From CAXRGH01 sp964230195 (GTDB lineage Bacteria; Pseudomonadota; Gammaproteobacteria; Enterobacterales; Alteromonadaceae), in the NCBI GenBank assembly GCA_964230195.1, contig CAXRGH010000090.1, positions 1 through 12,555 on the forward strand: a stretch of 12,555 nt of DNA, given 5' to 3'. The notes under the pieces are model-generated. The model was not told the origin of the DNA, searched no databases, and saw only the letters and a list, made by a program, of their open reading frames with translations. Made by a program: the position numbers and the translations under genes. Of the stretch, positions 1 through 6,139 are shown in pieces (position 1 is the first letter of the stretch; every line of letters starts with the position of its first letter).

Positions 1-718
1 CAAACGCACCAGCCGCGCTACTATGACGGGTTTGTTGCGATGCAGTGATTGACGCACCGAAAGTCTCATCTTCATTTGTGAAACTAAAGATACCTGAGAT
101 TTCAGGAGTGATATCGTCACCAGCACGGTTAGTTGTGTCTGTCAATGCCTTCACACCAACACTTGCTTTAGTACCAGGATTGTCAAGAGGCTTGGCAGTG
201 ATAATGTTTACCGTACCACCGATGCCACCTGAGGCTATGTTTGCTTTACCTGTTTTGTAAACTTCAACTGCACGGATGCTCTCTGAAGCAATGTCAGCAA
301 AGTCAAATGAACGTGACGTTGGTAAGTTAGTGCCATCTAACGATGCAGCAGGCATTGCACGGCCATTCAACGTTACCATGTTGTAATCAGGACCAAAACC
401 ACGAATAGTAATCTTACTACCTTCGCCGTTTGAACGGTCAATCGACACACCCGTGATACGCTGCAGCGATTCTGCTAAGTTTGTATCCGGGAATTTACCG
501 ATATCTTCGGCCGAAATTGCGTCAACAATACCGCGCGACATACGCTTGGTAGCAGTTGACTCGACAAGACTACCGCGGATACCGGCAACCTTGATGACTT
601 CTACATCGGCCTCTGCTGCACTTGATTCTTGTGCATGAACCTGACCAATCATGGAAGCACCCATTGCAACTGATAAACATGTTGCTAGATGCGTTTTGTT
701 AAAATGACTACGTTTCAT
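1..718 (-). CDS. TonB-dependent receptor, N-terminal part (runs off the window edge)
   Basis: Outer-membrane receptor that would import a bulky substrate using TonB-ExbBD energy. The 239 visible residues hold a long signal peptide (about 1-29, with a VHA|QE type I cleavage site), a TonB-box-like stretch near 38-44 (DVEVIKV), then the plug domain. Plug landmarks are IGKFPDTNLAESLQRITGVS (about 73-92), a TIRGFGPDYN segment (104-113), VTLNGR (115-120) and GGTVNI (167-172). The VAGIRGSL and ATKR segments before the plug are typical of the Xanthomonas-type receptor family (TIGR01782), whose members often sit with polysaccharide-use genes; that family link is from knowledge, and the substrate is not visible. 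The ATG at 718 has AGGGA six bases upstream. The beta-barrel is outside the window. A LacI-type operator and a sigma70-like promoter lie directly upstream, so regulated expression is likely. Confidence 0.93.
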   Translation of the reverse strand, partial: MKRSHFNKTHLATCLSVAMGASMIGQVHAQESSAAEADVEVIKVAGIRGSLVESTATKRMSRGIVDAISAEDIGKFPDTNLAESLQRITGVSIDRSNGEGSKITIRGFGPDYNMVTLNGRAMPAASLDGTNLPTSRSFDFADIASESIRAVEVYKTGKANIASGGIGGTVNIITAKPLDNPGTKASVGVKALTDTTNRAGDDITPEISGIFSFTNEDETFGASITASQQTRHSSAAGAF

Positions 719-772
719 CTATTTTCCCTACCCTTGTTGTAATTATGTTGCACTTACCTGAATGTTGTTTTT

Positions 773-786
773 TGTAAGCGCTTTCA
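773..786. promoter_or_regulatory. LacI-family (cre-like) operator before the TonB-dependent receptor
   Basis: TGTAAGCGCTTTCA fits the LacI/CcpA-type consensus TGWAANCGNTNWCA at every fixed position and is nearly palindromic around the central CG. It lies 55 bases upstream of the receptor ATG and a few bases downstream of the predicted transcription start, a position suited to repression. Sites of this kind before receptors are established for sugar-responsive LacI-family regulators in marine gammaproteobacteria. No such regulator gene is in the window. Confidence 0.65.
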
Positions 787-798
787 TACCCAAGGTCG

Positions 799-827
799 AA
801 ATTAAAGCAATTTAAACATCATGTCAA
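799..827 (-). promoter_or_regulatory. Candidate sigma70 promoter for the TonB-dependent receptor
   Basis: Reading the minus strand, a perfect -35 TTGACA (827-822) is followed after 17 bases by TAATTT (804-799). An overlapping TTTAAT (806-801) has 15-base spacing. Transcription would start near 792, about 75 bases before the receptor ATG and just upstream of the palindromic operator. Motif reading only. Confidence 0.5.
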
Positions 828-1026
828 CATTTCCATTAACAAAATAATTACATAAATTAAAAATATGCATTTTGACAGTGATTTACAGGCTTAAAATCAC
901 TGATTTTCAGCGTAAACTCTTAACATTATATGAACAAGATAATGTTGAACAAGATTGTTGATTGGTTACTACAACAAGCGTGTTAAACTCAACAATATTC
1001 ATTTACTACCGCCGTATATTGCAATC

Positions 1027-2349
1027 ATGAGTAACACAACACGAGCTTCATATCGCCATTTGCTTGCATTATCGATACCCATGATCCTGAGTAACATTAC
1101 GACCCCGCTTTTGGGAATGGTAGATACTGCGGTGATGGGACACATGGGTTCGGTTGGCTTAATGGCAGGAGCTTCTATTGGAGCGCTGGTTATTAGTCAA
1201 CTGTATTGGGTTTGTGGTTTTTTGCGCATGGCCATTACGGGGGTAAGTGCTCAAGCTTATGGAGCCAACGACACTATTGAACAAGCGAAAAGCGCCTTTC
1301 AATCAGTCTTTCTTGGTGCTTGTATTGGTTGTTTATTAATTATTTTTTCACCACTGGTACTGACGTTCGGCGCATGGTTTGCAGAGCCACATCCTGACAT
1401 CATCCCGCATGTTAACGATTACATTCAAACACGTCTCTGGGGAGCGCCGTTTGCGTTAATCAATTTTGCGCTATTAGGTTGGCTAATTGGCCAACAACGT
1501 ATGAAGTTAGTGCTGACCCTGTCGGTTATTGCTAATTTAATTAATGGGATTCTAGACATTGTATTTGTTTATGGGTTTGATCTCGGCGTCAGTGGTCTAG
1601 CCGCTGCTAGTGTTGCTGCAGAAATTGTCATTGCAGTCAGTGCTGCCGTTGTAGTATTCGGGCGGTCGATTCCCGCTGCCCTACAAATAAATTGGTTGCA
1701 TCCCACAGCATTGAGTCCTTTTCTAAGGTTGAACCATGCGATTTTATTTCGTAATTTGGCGCTACAAGGAACACTTGCCTTTATTACCTTTGAAGCCGCA
1801 AGATTAGGTCAAGAGGTTGTTGCTGTTAACGCCATTTTAATGCAGTTTTTTGTACTTTCTGCACTTGGCCTGGATGGCATTGCTCAAGCAACAGAGGCAA
1901 CCGTTGGTGAAGCAAAAGGCCAGCGGTCAAGTGACGGAATCATCCAGCAAGTAAAAACAGGAGTCGTCTGTTCATCATTACTCGCGGTGCTGTGCACGGT
2001 AATTTTTGCTGAGTTTTCGGCGGATATCATTCAACTGCTAACGGATATACCGCATATAGTTTCCCAAAGTTTATCTTATCAGTGGGTTATTGTGCTGTTG
2101 CCCATAATCGGTCACTGGTGCTTTGTCTTTGACGGCGTGTTTGTCGCATTAACGCGCGGGATAGCAATGCAAAACAGCATGATCATCAGTACGCTAAGCT
2201 GCTTCTTTCCGGTTTGGTGGTGGCTACAATCCTACGGGAATACCGCATTGTGGATTGCCATGCTGTGTTTTTTGCTGGCAAGAGGAGTCACTTTGGGCGC
2301 TTATTTTGTCTATTTGATGAAGAAAGAGAGATTAGTTGACGAATACTGA
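1027..2349 (+). CDS. dinF: MATE-family multidrug/toxin exporter, DinF subfamily
   Basis: Inner-membrane cation-coupled antiporter expected to export organic cations, drugs or oxidative by-products. The 440-residue protein is hydrophobic throughout and consistent with the 12 helices and two pseudo-symmetric halves of MATE transporters. The first half opens with SIPMILSNITTPLLGMVDTA; the second has VNAILMQFF and LDGIAQATEA. GVSAQAYGA and LGWLIGQQ match the DinF branch in place and spacing, and length is close to E. coli DinF (459). I chose the ATG at 1027 because the conserved region starts a few residues later. The frame stays open upstream to a TTG at 955, but those 24 residues are hydrophilic and unlike DinF N-termini. 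No strong ribosome binding site is visible. E. coli dinF is in the SOS regulon with lexA. Here there is no lexA neighbour and I saw no LexA box. The stop is 14 bases from the convergent small membrane gene. Confidence 0.9.
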   Translation: MSNTTRASYRHLLALSIPMILSNITTPLLGMVDTAVMGHMGSVGLMAGASIGALVISQLYWVCGFLRMAITGVSAQAYGANDTIEQAKSAFQSVFLGACIGCLLIIFSPLVLTFGAWFAEPHPDIIPHVNDYIQTRLWGAPFALINFALLGWLIGQQRMKLVLTLSVIANLINGILDIVFVYGFDLGVSGLAAASVAAEIVIAVSAAVVVFGRSIPAALQINWLHPTALSPFLRLNHAILFRNLALQGTLAFITFEAARLGQEVVAVNAILMQFFVLSALGLDGIAQATEATVGEAKGQRSSDGIIQQVKTGVVCSSLLAVLCTVIFAEFSADIIQLLTDIPHIVSQSLSYQWVIVLLPIIGHWCFVFDGVFVALTRGIAMQNSMIISTLSCFFPVWWWLQSYGNTALWIAMLCFLLARGVTLGAYFVYLMKKERLVDEY

Positions 2350-2363
2350 TGTGCACCAGTCCA

Positions 2364-2624
2364 TCAATCCATTGGTTTTTTGTTTTGTTCCATTCTGTAA
2401 AAAAAATGACTCAAGCGATTAGCCAAAATTCCGATATAGCCCCACGCCGCAAAACATAATGCAACCGGCAATAAAACGAGGCCTGCCATTTGCCAGCCAA
2501 TCCAATGAATAGCACCACCATAGATTAGCCCAACGGATATCGCGAATAATAGTAGCCCCAACTGAAAACACCGCAAACTACGTTGCGGTGTTTCTCCTAG
2601 TCGATGAATAACAGATTTCAACAT
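2364..2624 (-). CDS. Small two-helix membrane protein, unknown function
   Basis: I do not recognise a named family. The 86-residue product has a basic N-terminus (about 1-18, with a GETPQRSLR stretch), two hydrophobic segments (about 21-37 and 43-68, the second possibly long or kinked) and a charged tail ending in EQNKKP. It is probably a small inner-membrane protein with two helices. It follows nfuA on the same strand with only six bases between the nfuA stop and the ATG at 2624, so it is probably cotranscribed and translationally coupled. A TTG one codon upstream (2627) is an alternative start. No good ribosome binding site is seen, which also fits coupling. Codon use looks like that of its neighbours. 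A link to Fe-S metabolism is suggested only by position. Confidence 0.7.
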   Translation of the reverse strand: MLKSVIHRLGETPQRSLRCFQLGLLLFAISVGLIYGGAIHWIGWQMAGLVLLPVALCFAAWGYIGILANRLSHFFYRMEQNKKPMD

Positions 2625-2630
2625 CAACCA

Positions 2631-3209
2631 TTAATAGTATGAATGTTCACCCGACTGATGCTCAGTAGCGTCTTTGACACCTGTGAGCTCACCTTCGAAT
2701 TGGTCTAACATCTGTTTCTCAATCCCCTGTTTTAAGGTAACGTCAACCATTGAACAACCGTTACAACCACCACCAAATTGTATCACCGCCACACCGTCAT
2801 CTGTGATTTCAATTAAGGTAATTTTACCGTTATGACCTGCCAACTGCGGATTAATTTCAGACTCAATCAAATACTCAACACGGTCAATAAGAGGCGCATC
2901 GTCTTTTACCTTTCTTGCTTTAGCATTAGGGGCTTTCAATGTCAGTTGAGAACCCATCTGGTCAGTCACAAAATCAATTTCTGCTTCTTCTAAAAATGGT
3001 GCACTCTCTTCATCCACTACTGCATCAAAACCTTCAAAATTAAGGATCGTGTCATCACTTTCTACCGCATCAGGTGGGCAATAAGATACACCACACTCAG
3101 CTTTGGGTGTTCCTGGATTGACAACAAATACGCGAATATTGGTGCCTTCAGTCTGGTCTTTTAATAGTTTTGCAAAGTGGCTTTGTGCCTGCTCAGAAAT
3201 AGTTATCAT
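2631..3209 (-). CDS. nfuA: Fe-S biogenesis protein NfuA
   Basis: Cytosolic carrier that holds a [4Fe-4S] cluster at a dimer interface and passes it to apo-proteins, especially under oxidative stress or iron limitation. The 192 residues align along their whole length with the 191-residue E. coli protein. The N-terminal degenerate A-type scaffold domain (about 1-95) includes NPGTPKAECGVSYCPPDAVE. The C-terminal Nfu domain (about 105-185) carries GGGCNGCS with cluster ligands Cys149 and Cys152. The tail GEHSYY is also conserved. The frame is open six codons further upstream, but the ATG at 3209 matches the family N-terminus (MITIS) and has GAGG six bases before it. It follows comF by about 70 bases, as in E. 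coli gntX-nfuA, and precedes the small membrane gene. Confidence 0.97.
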   Translation of the reverse strand: MITISEQAQSHFAKLLKDQTEGTNIRVFVVNPGTPKAECGVSYCPPDAVESDDTILNFEGFDAVVDEESAPFLEEAEIDFVTDQMGSQLTLKAPNAKARKVKDDAPLIDRVEYLIESEINPQLAGHNGKITLIEITDDGVAVIQFGGGCNGCSMVDVTLKQGIEKQMLDQFEGELTGVKDATEHQSGEHSYY

Positions 3210-3215
3210 GATTTG

Positions 3216-3219
3216 CCTC
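3216..3219 (-). promoter_or_regulatory. Ribosome binding site fixing the nfuA start
   Basis: GAGG on the minus strand, six bases upstream of the ATG at 3209. It supports this start over the in-frame upstream start near 3227. Confidence 0.6.
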
Positions 3220-3279
3220 AAACGCATGTCTAATGTGCAATAGAATACTAAAATTCCAACGTTTACGCACCCATAAAGA

Positions 3280-4035
3280 TCAATGTTTGTTAAATATGCG
3301 GAGACAAATCACCCATACATCAATAATTAACTCAGGATAGGCCGCTTTTATTGCGCGACAACAACTATCGACTGTTTTGCCCGTGGTCAGCACATCATCA
3401 ACCAAGATCACATGACGATAATGTTTCGCATTAGCATCAACAGCAAACCAATCATACTGACGCTTTTGACGCCCAGCGGCGCTTTGTTGACTTTGAGGAG
3501 GTACATGAACCGTTCGTTTTACAAAGTTCATATCCGTGGGAATGTTAATCATCTTCGTTAATGCTTCAGCAAATAAATACGCCTGGTTGTAATGCCGTGT
3601 GATATAGCGTTTTGTGTGCAATGGAATCGGAATAAGCGCATCTGCACGCGCCGTTTGTTGGGTTAGGATACGGTCAACAAATCGCGCAGCAAACAGATTG
3701 GCCAATGCGGTTTTGCCGTTGAATTTAAACTGTTGAACCCAGTAATTATAGGGATACACATAGTCTGCTAAAGCAAGAAGCCGGCGGCAGTGATTACCAA
3801 TCACATGTTGCTCTACCAAGGGGTGCCATAATAGATTCTCTCGAGCAAATTCAAATTGATGAGTGAGATCGGCAAGGTTGGCTTCACAATGCATACAGAT
3901 TGCTGTGGTTGATGATTGTCCGCACAGCAAACAGGATTGCGTTAAGCCTTGCGTATTTCCCATGACTCTTTGCCTGGCATATTTGAGGTATTTTATTGCT
4001 TGCGAAAATAATCGTGATATTGTTCGGCCATTCAT
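3280..4035 (-). CDS. gntX: ComF/GntX-family phosphoribosyltransferase-like protein
   Basis: ComF-family proteins combine a zinc finger with a type I phosphoribosyltransferase fold. They are linked to use or uptake of external DNA (ComF, GntX), but the reaction is not established. In the 251 residues, CLLC (35-38) and CMHC (47-50) form a four-cysteine zinc site. ALIPIPLHTKRYITRHYNQA (133-152) is the family signature. VILVDDVLTTGKTVD (209-223) is the PRPP-binding loop with its paired aspartates. The first 24 residues precede the zinc finger, are basic and lack a ribosome binding site. A second in-frame ATG at 3963 (MGNTQG) has AAAGAG close by and gives 227 residues, the length I recall for E. 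coli GntX. Either start is possible. The ATG at 4035 directly touches an ATG on the other strand, and bioH is divergent. nfuA follows downstream, as in E. coli. Confidence 0.9.
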   Translation of the reverse strand: MNGRTISRLFSQAIKYLKYARQRVMGNTQGLTQSCLLCGQSSTTAICMHCEANLADLTHQFEFARENLLWHPLVEQHVIGNHCRRLLALADYVYPYNYWVQQFKFNGKTALANLFAARFVDRILTQQTARADALIPIPLHTKRYITRHYNQAYLFAEALTKMINIPTDMNFVKRTVHVPPQSQQSAAGRQKRQYDWFAVDANAKHYRHVILVDDVLTTGKTVDSCCRAIKAAYPELIIDVWVICLRIFNKH

Positions 4036-4062
4036 ATGCGCATACTATTTTTCGAGTCAACC

Positions 4063-4893
4063 ATGTCAGACAACCTTACAGCAAACTCACCCTCCACAAG
4101 TACCTCGCTTTATACAAAGGTAGAAGGTGAGGGCACTCCCCTCGTCTTGTTACACGGTTGGGGTATGAATCACGCCATTTGGTGTGAGGTTGCCTCAAAT
4201 CTGAGTCAATCGTATTCTGTTATCTCCATTGATTTGCCTGGGTTGGGTAATAGCAGCGAATGTTTGCCGGAAATGTACGATCTCCCGTCACTATCAGAGC
4301 GAGTACTGAAAGTAATACCGGATAATGCCTTTATTCTTGGATGGAGCATGGGAGGCTTAATAGCCCAATACCTAGCCTGTCATCATAGCCACCGAATACA
4401 AGGTTTGATTACGTTAGCTTCCACTCCAAAATTTGTGGCAGACTCAGAATGGGCTGGTATTCAACCCAAAATCTTGGCCCAGTTTCAACAGCAACTTGCC
4501 GAAAACTTCCAATTAACATTAAAACGATTTCTTGCCATTCAAACCATGGGCAGTGAAAACCCTAAACAGGACATGCGACTCATCCAGCAAAAAATTACTC
4601 AAGTACAAGGCGCTAATCCAGTAGCATTGGCCGAAGGTTTAGATTTATTGCTGAATACTGACCTTAGAGAAGACATTCAGCAGCTGTCTATTCCTAGGTT
4701 GAGTTTGTTTGGTCGACTCGACAGCCTAGTACCACACAAAGGAATTGCTAGTATTCAAAAATTACTCGGTGGCGATTCCTATCTTTTTCAACACGCATCC
4801 CACGCTCCTTTCATCTCCCATTGTGATGAGTTCTGCGACGTTGTTGATGGTTGGATACAAGAACAACTCCACACAAAAAAACTAACTGATTGA
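4063..4893 (+). CDS. bioH: Pimeloyl-[acyl-carrier protein] methyl ester esterase BioH
   Basis: Cytosolic alpha/beta hydrolase that removes the methyl ester from pimeloyl-ACP, ending the fatty-acid-synthesis detour that makes the biotin precursor. The 276 residues show LLHGWGMN (29-36, oxyanion region), DLPGLGNS (57-64), the nucleophile elbow GWSMGG with Ser95, Asp220 in FGRLDSLVP, and His247 in HASHAPF, a complete triad in the usual order. Length is near E. coli BioH (256), the excess being a Ser/Thr-rich N-terminus. I chose the ATG at 4063; the frame is open to an ATG at 4036 that abuts comF. No strong ribosome binding site is seen at either. As in E. coli, the gene is divergent from gntX and away from bioBFCDA, none of which is visible here. 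No stem-and-U terminator follows. Confidence 0.92.
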   Translation: MSDNLTANSPSTSTSLYTKVEGEGTPLVLLHGWGMNHAIWCEVASNLSQSYSVISIDLPGLGNSSECLPEMYDLPSLSERVLKVIPDNAFILGWSMGGLIAQYLACHHSHRIQGLITLASTPKFVADSEWAGIQPKILAQFQQQLAENFQLTLKRFLAIQTMGSENPKQDMRLIQQKITQVQGANPVALAEGLDLLLNTDLREDIQQLSIPRLSLFGRLDSLVPHKGIASIQKLLGGDSYLFQHASHAPFISHCDEFCDVVDGWIQEQLHTKKLTD

Positions 4894-4933
4894 ACTTTCG
4901 TCTAATTTTTCTCTTTCAATTTCAGCCAAACTG

Positions 4934-4939
4934 TATAAT
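4934..4939 (+). promoter_or_regulatory. Candidate -10 element for the SprA pair
   Basis: A perfect TATAAT, 36 bases before the ATG at 4975 and 41 bases after the bioH stop. No good -35 lies at 16-18 bases; TTTCAA is 14 bases away. It would let the two downstream genes be transcribed apart from bioH. Confidence 0.4.
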
Positions 4940-4974
4940 AATTCACCAGTAAGATATTAGGGGTAGTGTCTGTA

Positions 4975-5211
4975 ATGAATGGTATTGGGGCAAACAATCC
5001 GCTGAACGCCACACGTTTAGCGCAGTTCGGATTGAGTCGTGCGCAAGATAATGCGAATACGCATGCTGCGACGATTGCAACCAATGACGGCTCGTCAAAA
5101 ACCGATGCACTCCTCGGCCTTTCTCAGGCTCAAATCGAAGGACAAGCTGCAAGCAAGGTGTTAGAAGTTACCGATAATATGCTAGGCAGTATTATTGACA
5201 GGTACGCATAG
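4975..5211 (+). CDS. Small protein with flagellar rod/hook-like C-terminus, upstream of the SprA-related gene
   Basis: No named family is certain. The 78-residue product has no signal peptide or membrane segment and is rich in Ala, Asn, Gln and Ser. Its N-terminal half (FGLSRAQDNANTHAATIA) loosely resembles the rod/hook N-terminal helix. The C-terminal end (QAASKVLEVTDNMLGSIIDR) looks like the last helix of flagellar axial proteins such as FlgC and FlgG, while the domain normally between them is missing. This is a pattern impression, not an alignment. I chose the ATG at 4975 because AGGGG ends 11 bases before it. A GTG at 4966 would sit only two bases from that site. The stop (5209-5211) is immediately followed by the ATG of the HExxH gene, so the two are almost certainly coexpressed and coupled. 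Confidence 0.75.
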   Translation: MNGIGANNPLNATRLAQFGLSRAQDNANTHAATIATNDGSSKTDALLGLSQAQIEGQAASKVLEVTDNMLGSIIDRYA

Positions 5212-6087
5212 ATGAACGTTACAACACCAACATCCACTTATCCCATCAACATGTTTGATAGTGATGGTACTCAAGCGCTTCGCCAGACAAATCAGGCACA
5301 AGCACTCGTTCCGGCAGCAGAGGCCAATGAAAAATCTGCAATAGCGGACGACAATCAAAGCACGACTTCTCAGTTTAATGATGAAAATACTACGTCGACT
5401 AATGACGGTACAGAATCACCTGCGAACTCTGAAACCGCTGTTGATGCCAAACAAAAGCAAGCTGAGCAAAAAACAATTGACGAATTGAAGGCAAGAGATC
5501 GTGAAGTAAGAGCACATGAACTTGCACACGCTCGAGTTGGTGGACAGTACGCCGGTGCACCAACTTACGAATTTCAATATGGACCTGACGGTCGCCGTTA
5601 CGCGGTGGGTGGTGAAGTGCAAATTGATATTTCAAAAGAGTCGTCCCCTGAGAAGACATTGCAAAAAATGGAACAAGTGATCGCCTCTGCTATGGCCCCA
5701 CAACAGCCGTCAGCGCAAGATATAAGAGTCGCTAATCAAGCTCGCCAAATCGCCTCTGAAGCGCGTGCTGAATTAAGTGTTGAGCGAATGTCTCCTGAAA
5801 AGAAAGTAGAGGGACAACCGGAATCTCAGGTACAGCCGGTGATTCATTTACACCGTGAAAGCCTAGCACAAAGAGAAACACTGGCAACAGAAGCAGTCTC
5901 TGAATCTGTCGGCTTGGCATCAGAATCGCAGCCCGTTTCACAATCTGTGGGTTTAGCCTCTGATCCACAACCGGTCTCACAGTCTGTTGGTTTAGCGTCA
6001 GATACTCAACCAGTAACAAATGCTGTGAGCGCTCGTTACAGTCAAAATGTTGTCGATGTAGGCTCGCAGTTTACTCAAAGCGCGTAA
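5212..6087 (+). CDS. SprA-related putative metalloprotease (HExxH, CJM1_0395-type family)
   Basis: Member of the SprA-related family (PF12118), usually annotated as a putative metalloprotease; activity and substrate are not established. The 291 residues fall into three parts. Residues 1-80 are low-complexity, rich in Asn, Thr, Ser and Glu, and probably disordered. The conserved core (about 85-190) begins LKARDREVRAHELAHARVGG, with HELAH at 102-106 as the likely zinc-binding HExxH. It continues with YEFQYGPDGRRYAVGGEV (119-136) and a helical region ending in ARQIASEARAEL. The tail (about 190-291) is disordered and holds three 13-residue repeats (229-267). No signal peptide or membrane segment is seen, so any export would need a non-Sec route. 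The gene directly abuts the small rod-like protein and ends 17 bases before a strong terminator. The third zinc ligand is not evident to me. Confidence 0.85.
   Translation: MNVTTPTSTYPINMFDSDGTQALRQTNQAQALVPAAEANEKSAIADDNQSTTSQFNDENTTSTNDGTESPANSETAVDAKQKQAEQKTIDELKARDREVRAHELAHARVGGQYAGAPTYEFQYGPDGRRYAVGGEVQIDISKESSPEKTLQKMEQVIASAMAPQQPSAQDIRVANQARQIASEARAELSVERMSPEKKVEGQPESQVQPVIHLHRESLAQRETLATEAVSESVGLASESQPVSQSVGLASDPQPVSQSVGLASDTQPVTNAVSARYSQNVVDVGSQFTQSA
5896..6012 (+). repeat. Three in-frame 39-bp tandem repeats in the SprA-related gene
   Basis: Three units (5896-5934, 5935-5973, 5974-6012) each encode 13 residues of the form VS(Q/E)SVGLAS(D/E)xQP. A partial, diverged fourth unit follows. 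Protein similarity is higher than DNA similarity because many differences are at third positions. That suggests an older duplication under protein-level constraint, not a fresh slippage event. Confidence 0.9.
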
Positions 6088-6104
6088 CGCACGAATACAT
6101 TAAG

Positions 6105-6128
6105 AAAGGGGCCGATGGCCCCTTTTTT
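6105..6128 (+). terminator. Intrinsic terminator after the SprA pair
   Basis: AAAGGGGCC (6105-6113), loop GAT, GGCCCCTTT (6117-6125), with a run of six T at 6123-6128. It is a strong GC stem 17 bases after the stop at 6087. The A-rich left side could also help terminate tex, whose stop is at 6140 on the other strand. Confidence 0.9.
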
Positions 6129-6139
6129 GTCTCTGCTCA

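Larger units (their letters stand above)
719..1026. other. Divergent intergenic region between the receptor and MATE genes
   Basis: About 308 bases without a convincing long gene. The left half carries the receptor promoter and LacI-type operator. The right half holds two overlapping inverted repeats: CAGTGATTT (876-884) with AAATCACTG (894-902), and AAAATCA-C-TGATTTT (893-907). It also holds a direct repeat of GAACAAGAT (932-940 and 947-955). An 18-codon open frame (930-986) ends 40 bases before the MATE start but lacks a ribosome binding site. I see no clear MATE promoter. TTGACA at 872-877 and TAAAAT at 892-897 are spaced only 14 bases. Confidence 0.5.

Noticed and set aside
45..638. Plus-strand open frames at 45-260 and 453-638
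   Set aside because: They are antisense to the well-supported TonB-dependent receptor, have no ribosome binding site and show no family features.
955..1026. Longer MATE start at a TTG (955)
   Set aside because: The added 24 residues are hydrophilic, unlike DinF N-termini, and a rare start with no ribosome binding site is unlikely when an ATG precedes the conserved region.
3863..4123. 86-codon plus-strand frame across the comF/bioH junction
   Set aside because: It overlaps both recognised genes in other frames and has no recognisable features.
4902..6019. Several minus-strand frames opposite the small gene and the SprA-related gene
   Set aside because: They are antisense shadows of genes with clear coding features; the 5732-6019 frame is open because of the tandem repeats.
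4975..6087. SprA pair as a toxin-antitoxin or phage-defence module
   Set aside because: The compact coupled layout is suggestive, but neither protein has toxin, antitoxin DNA-binding or defence features and no defence genes are near.
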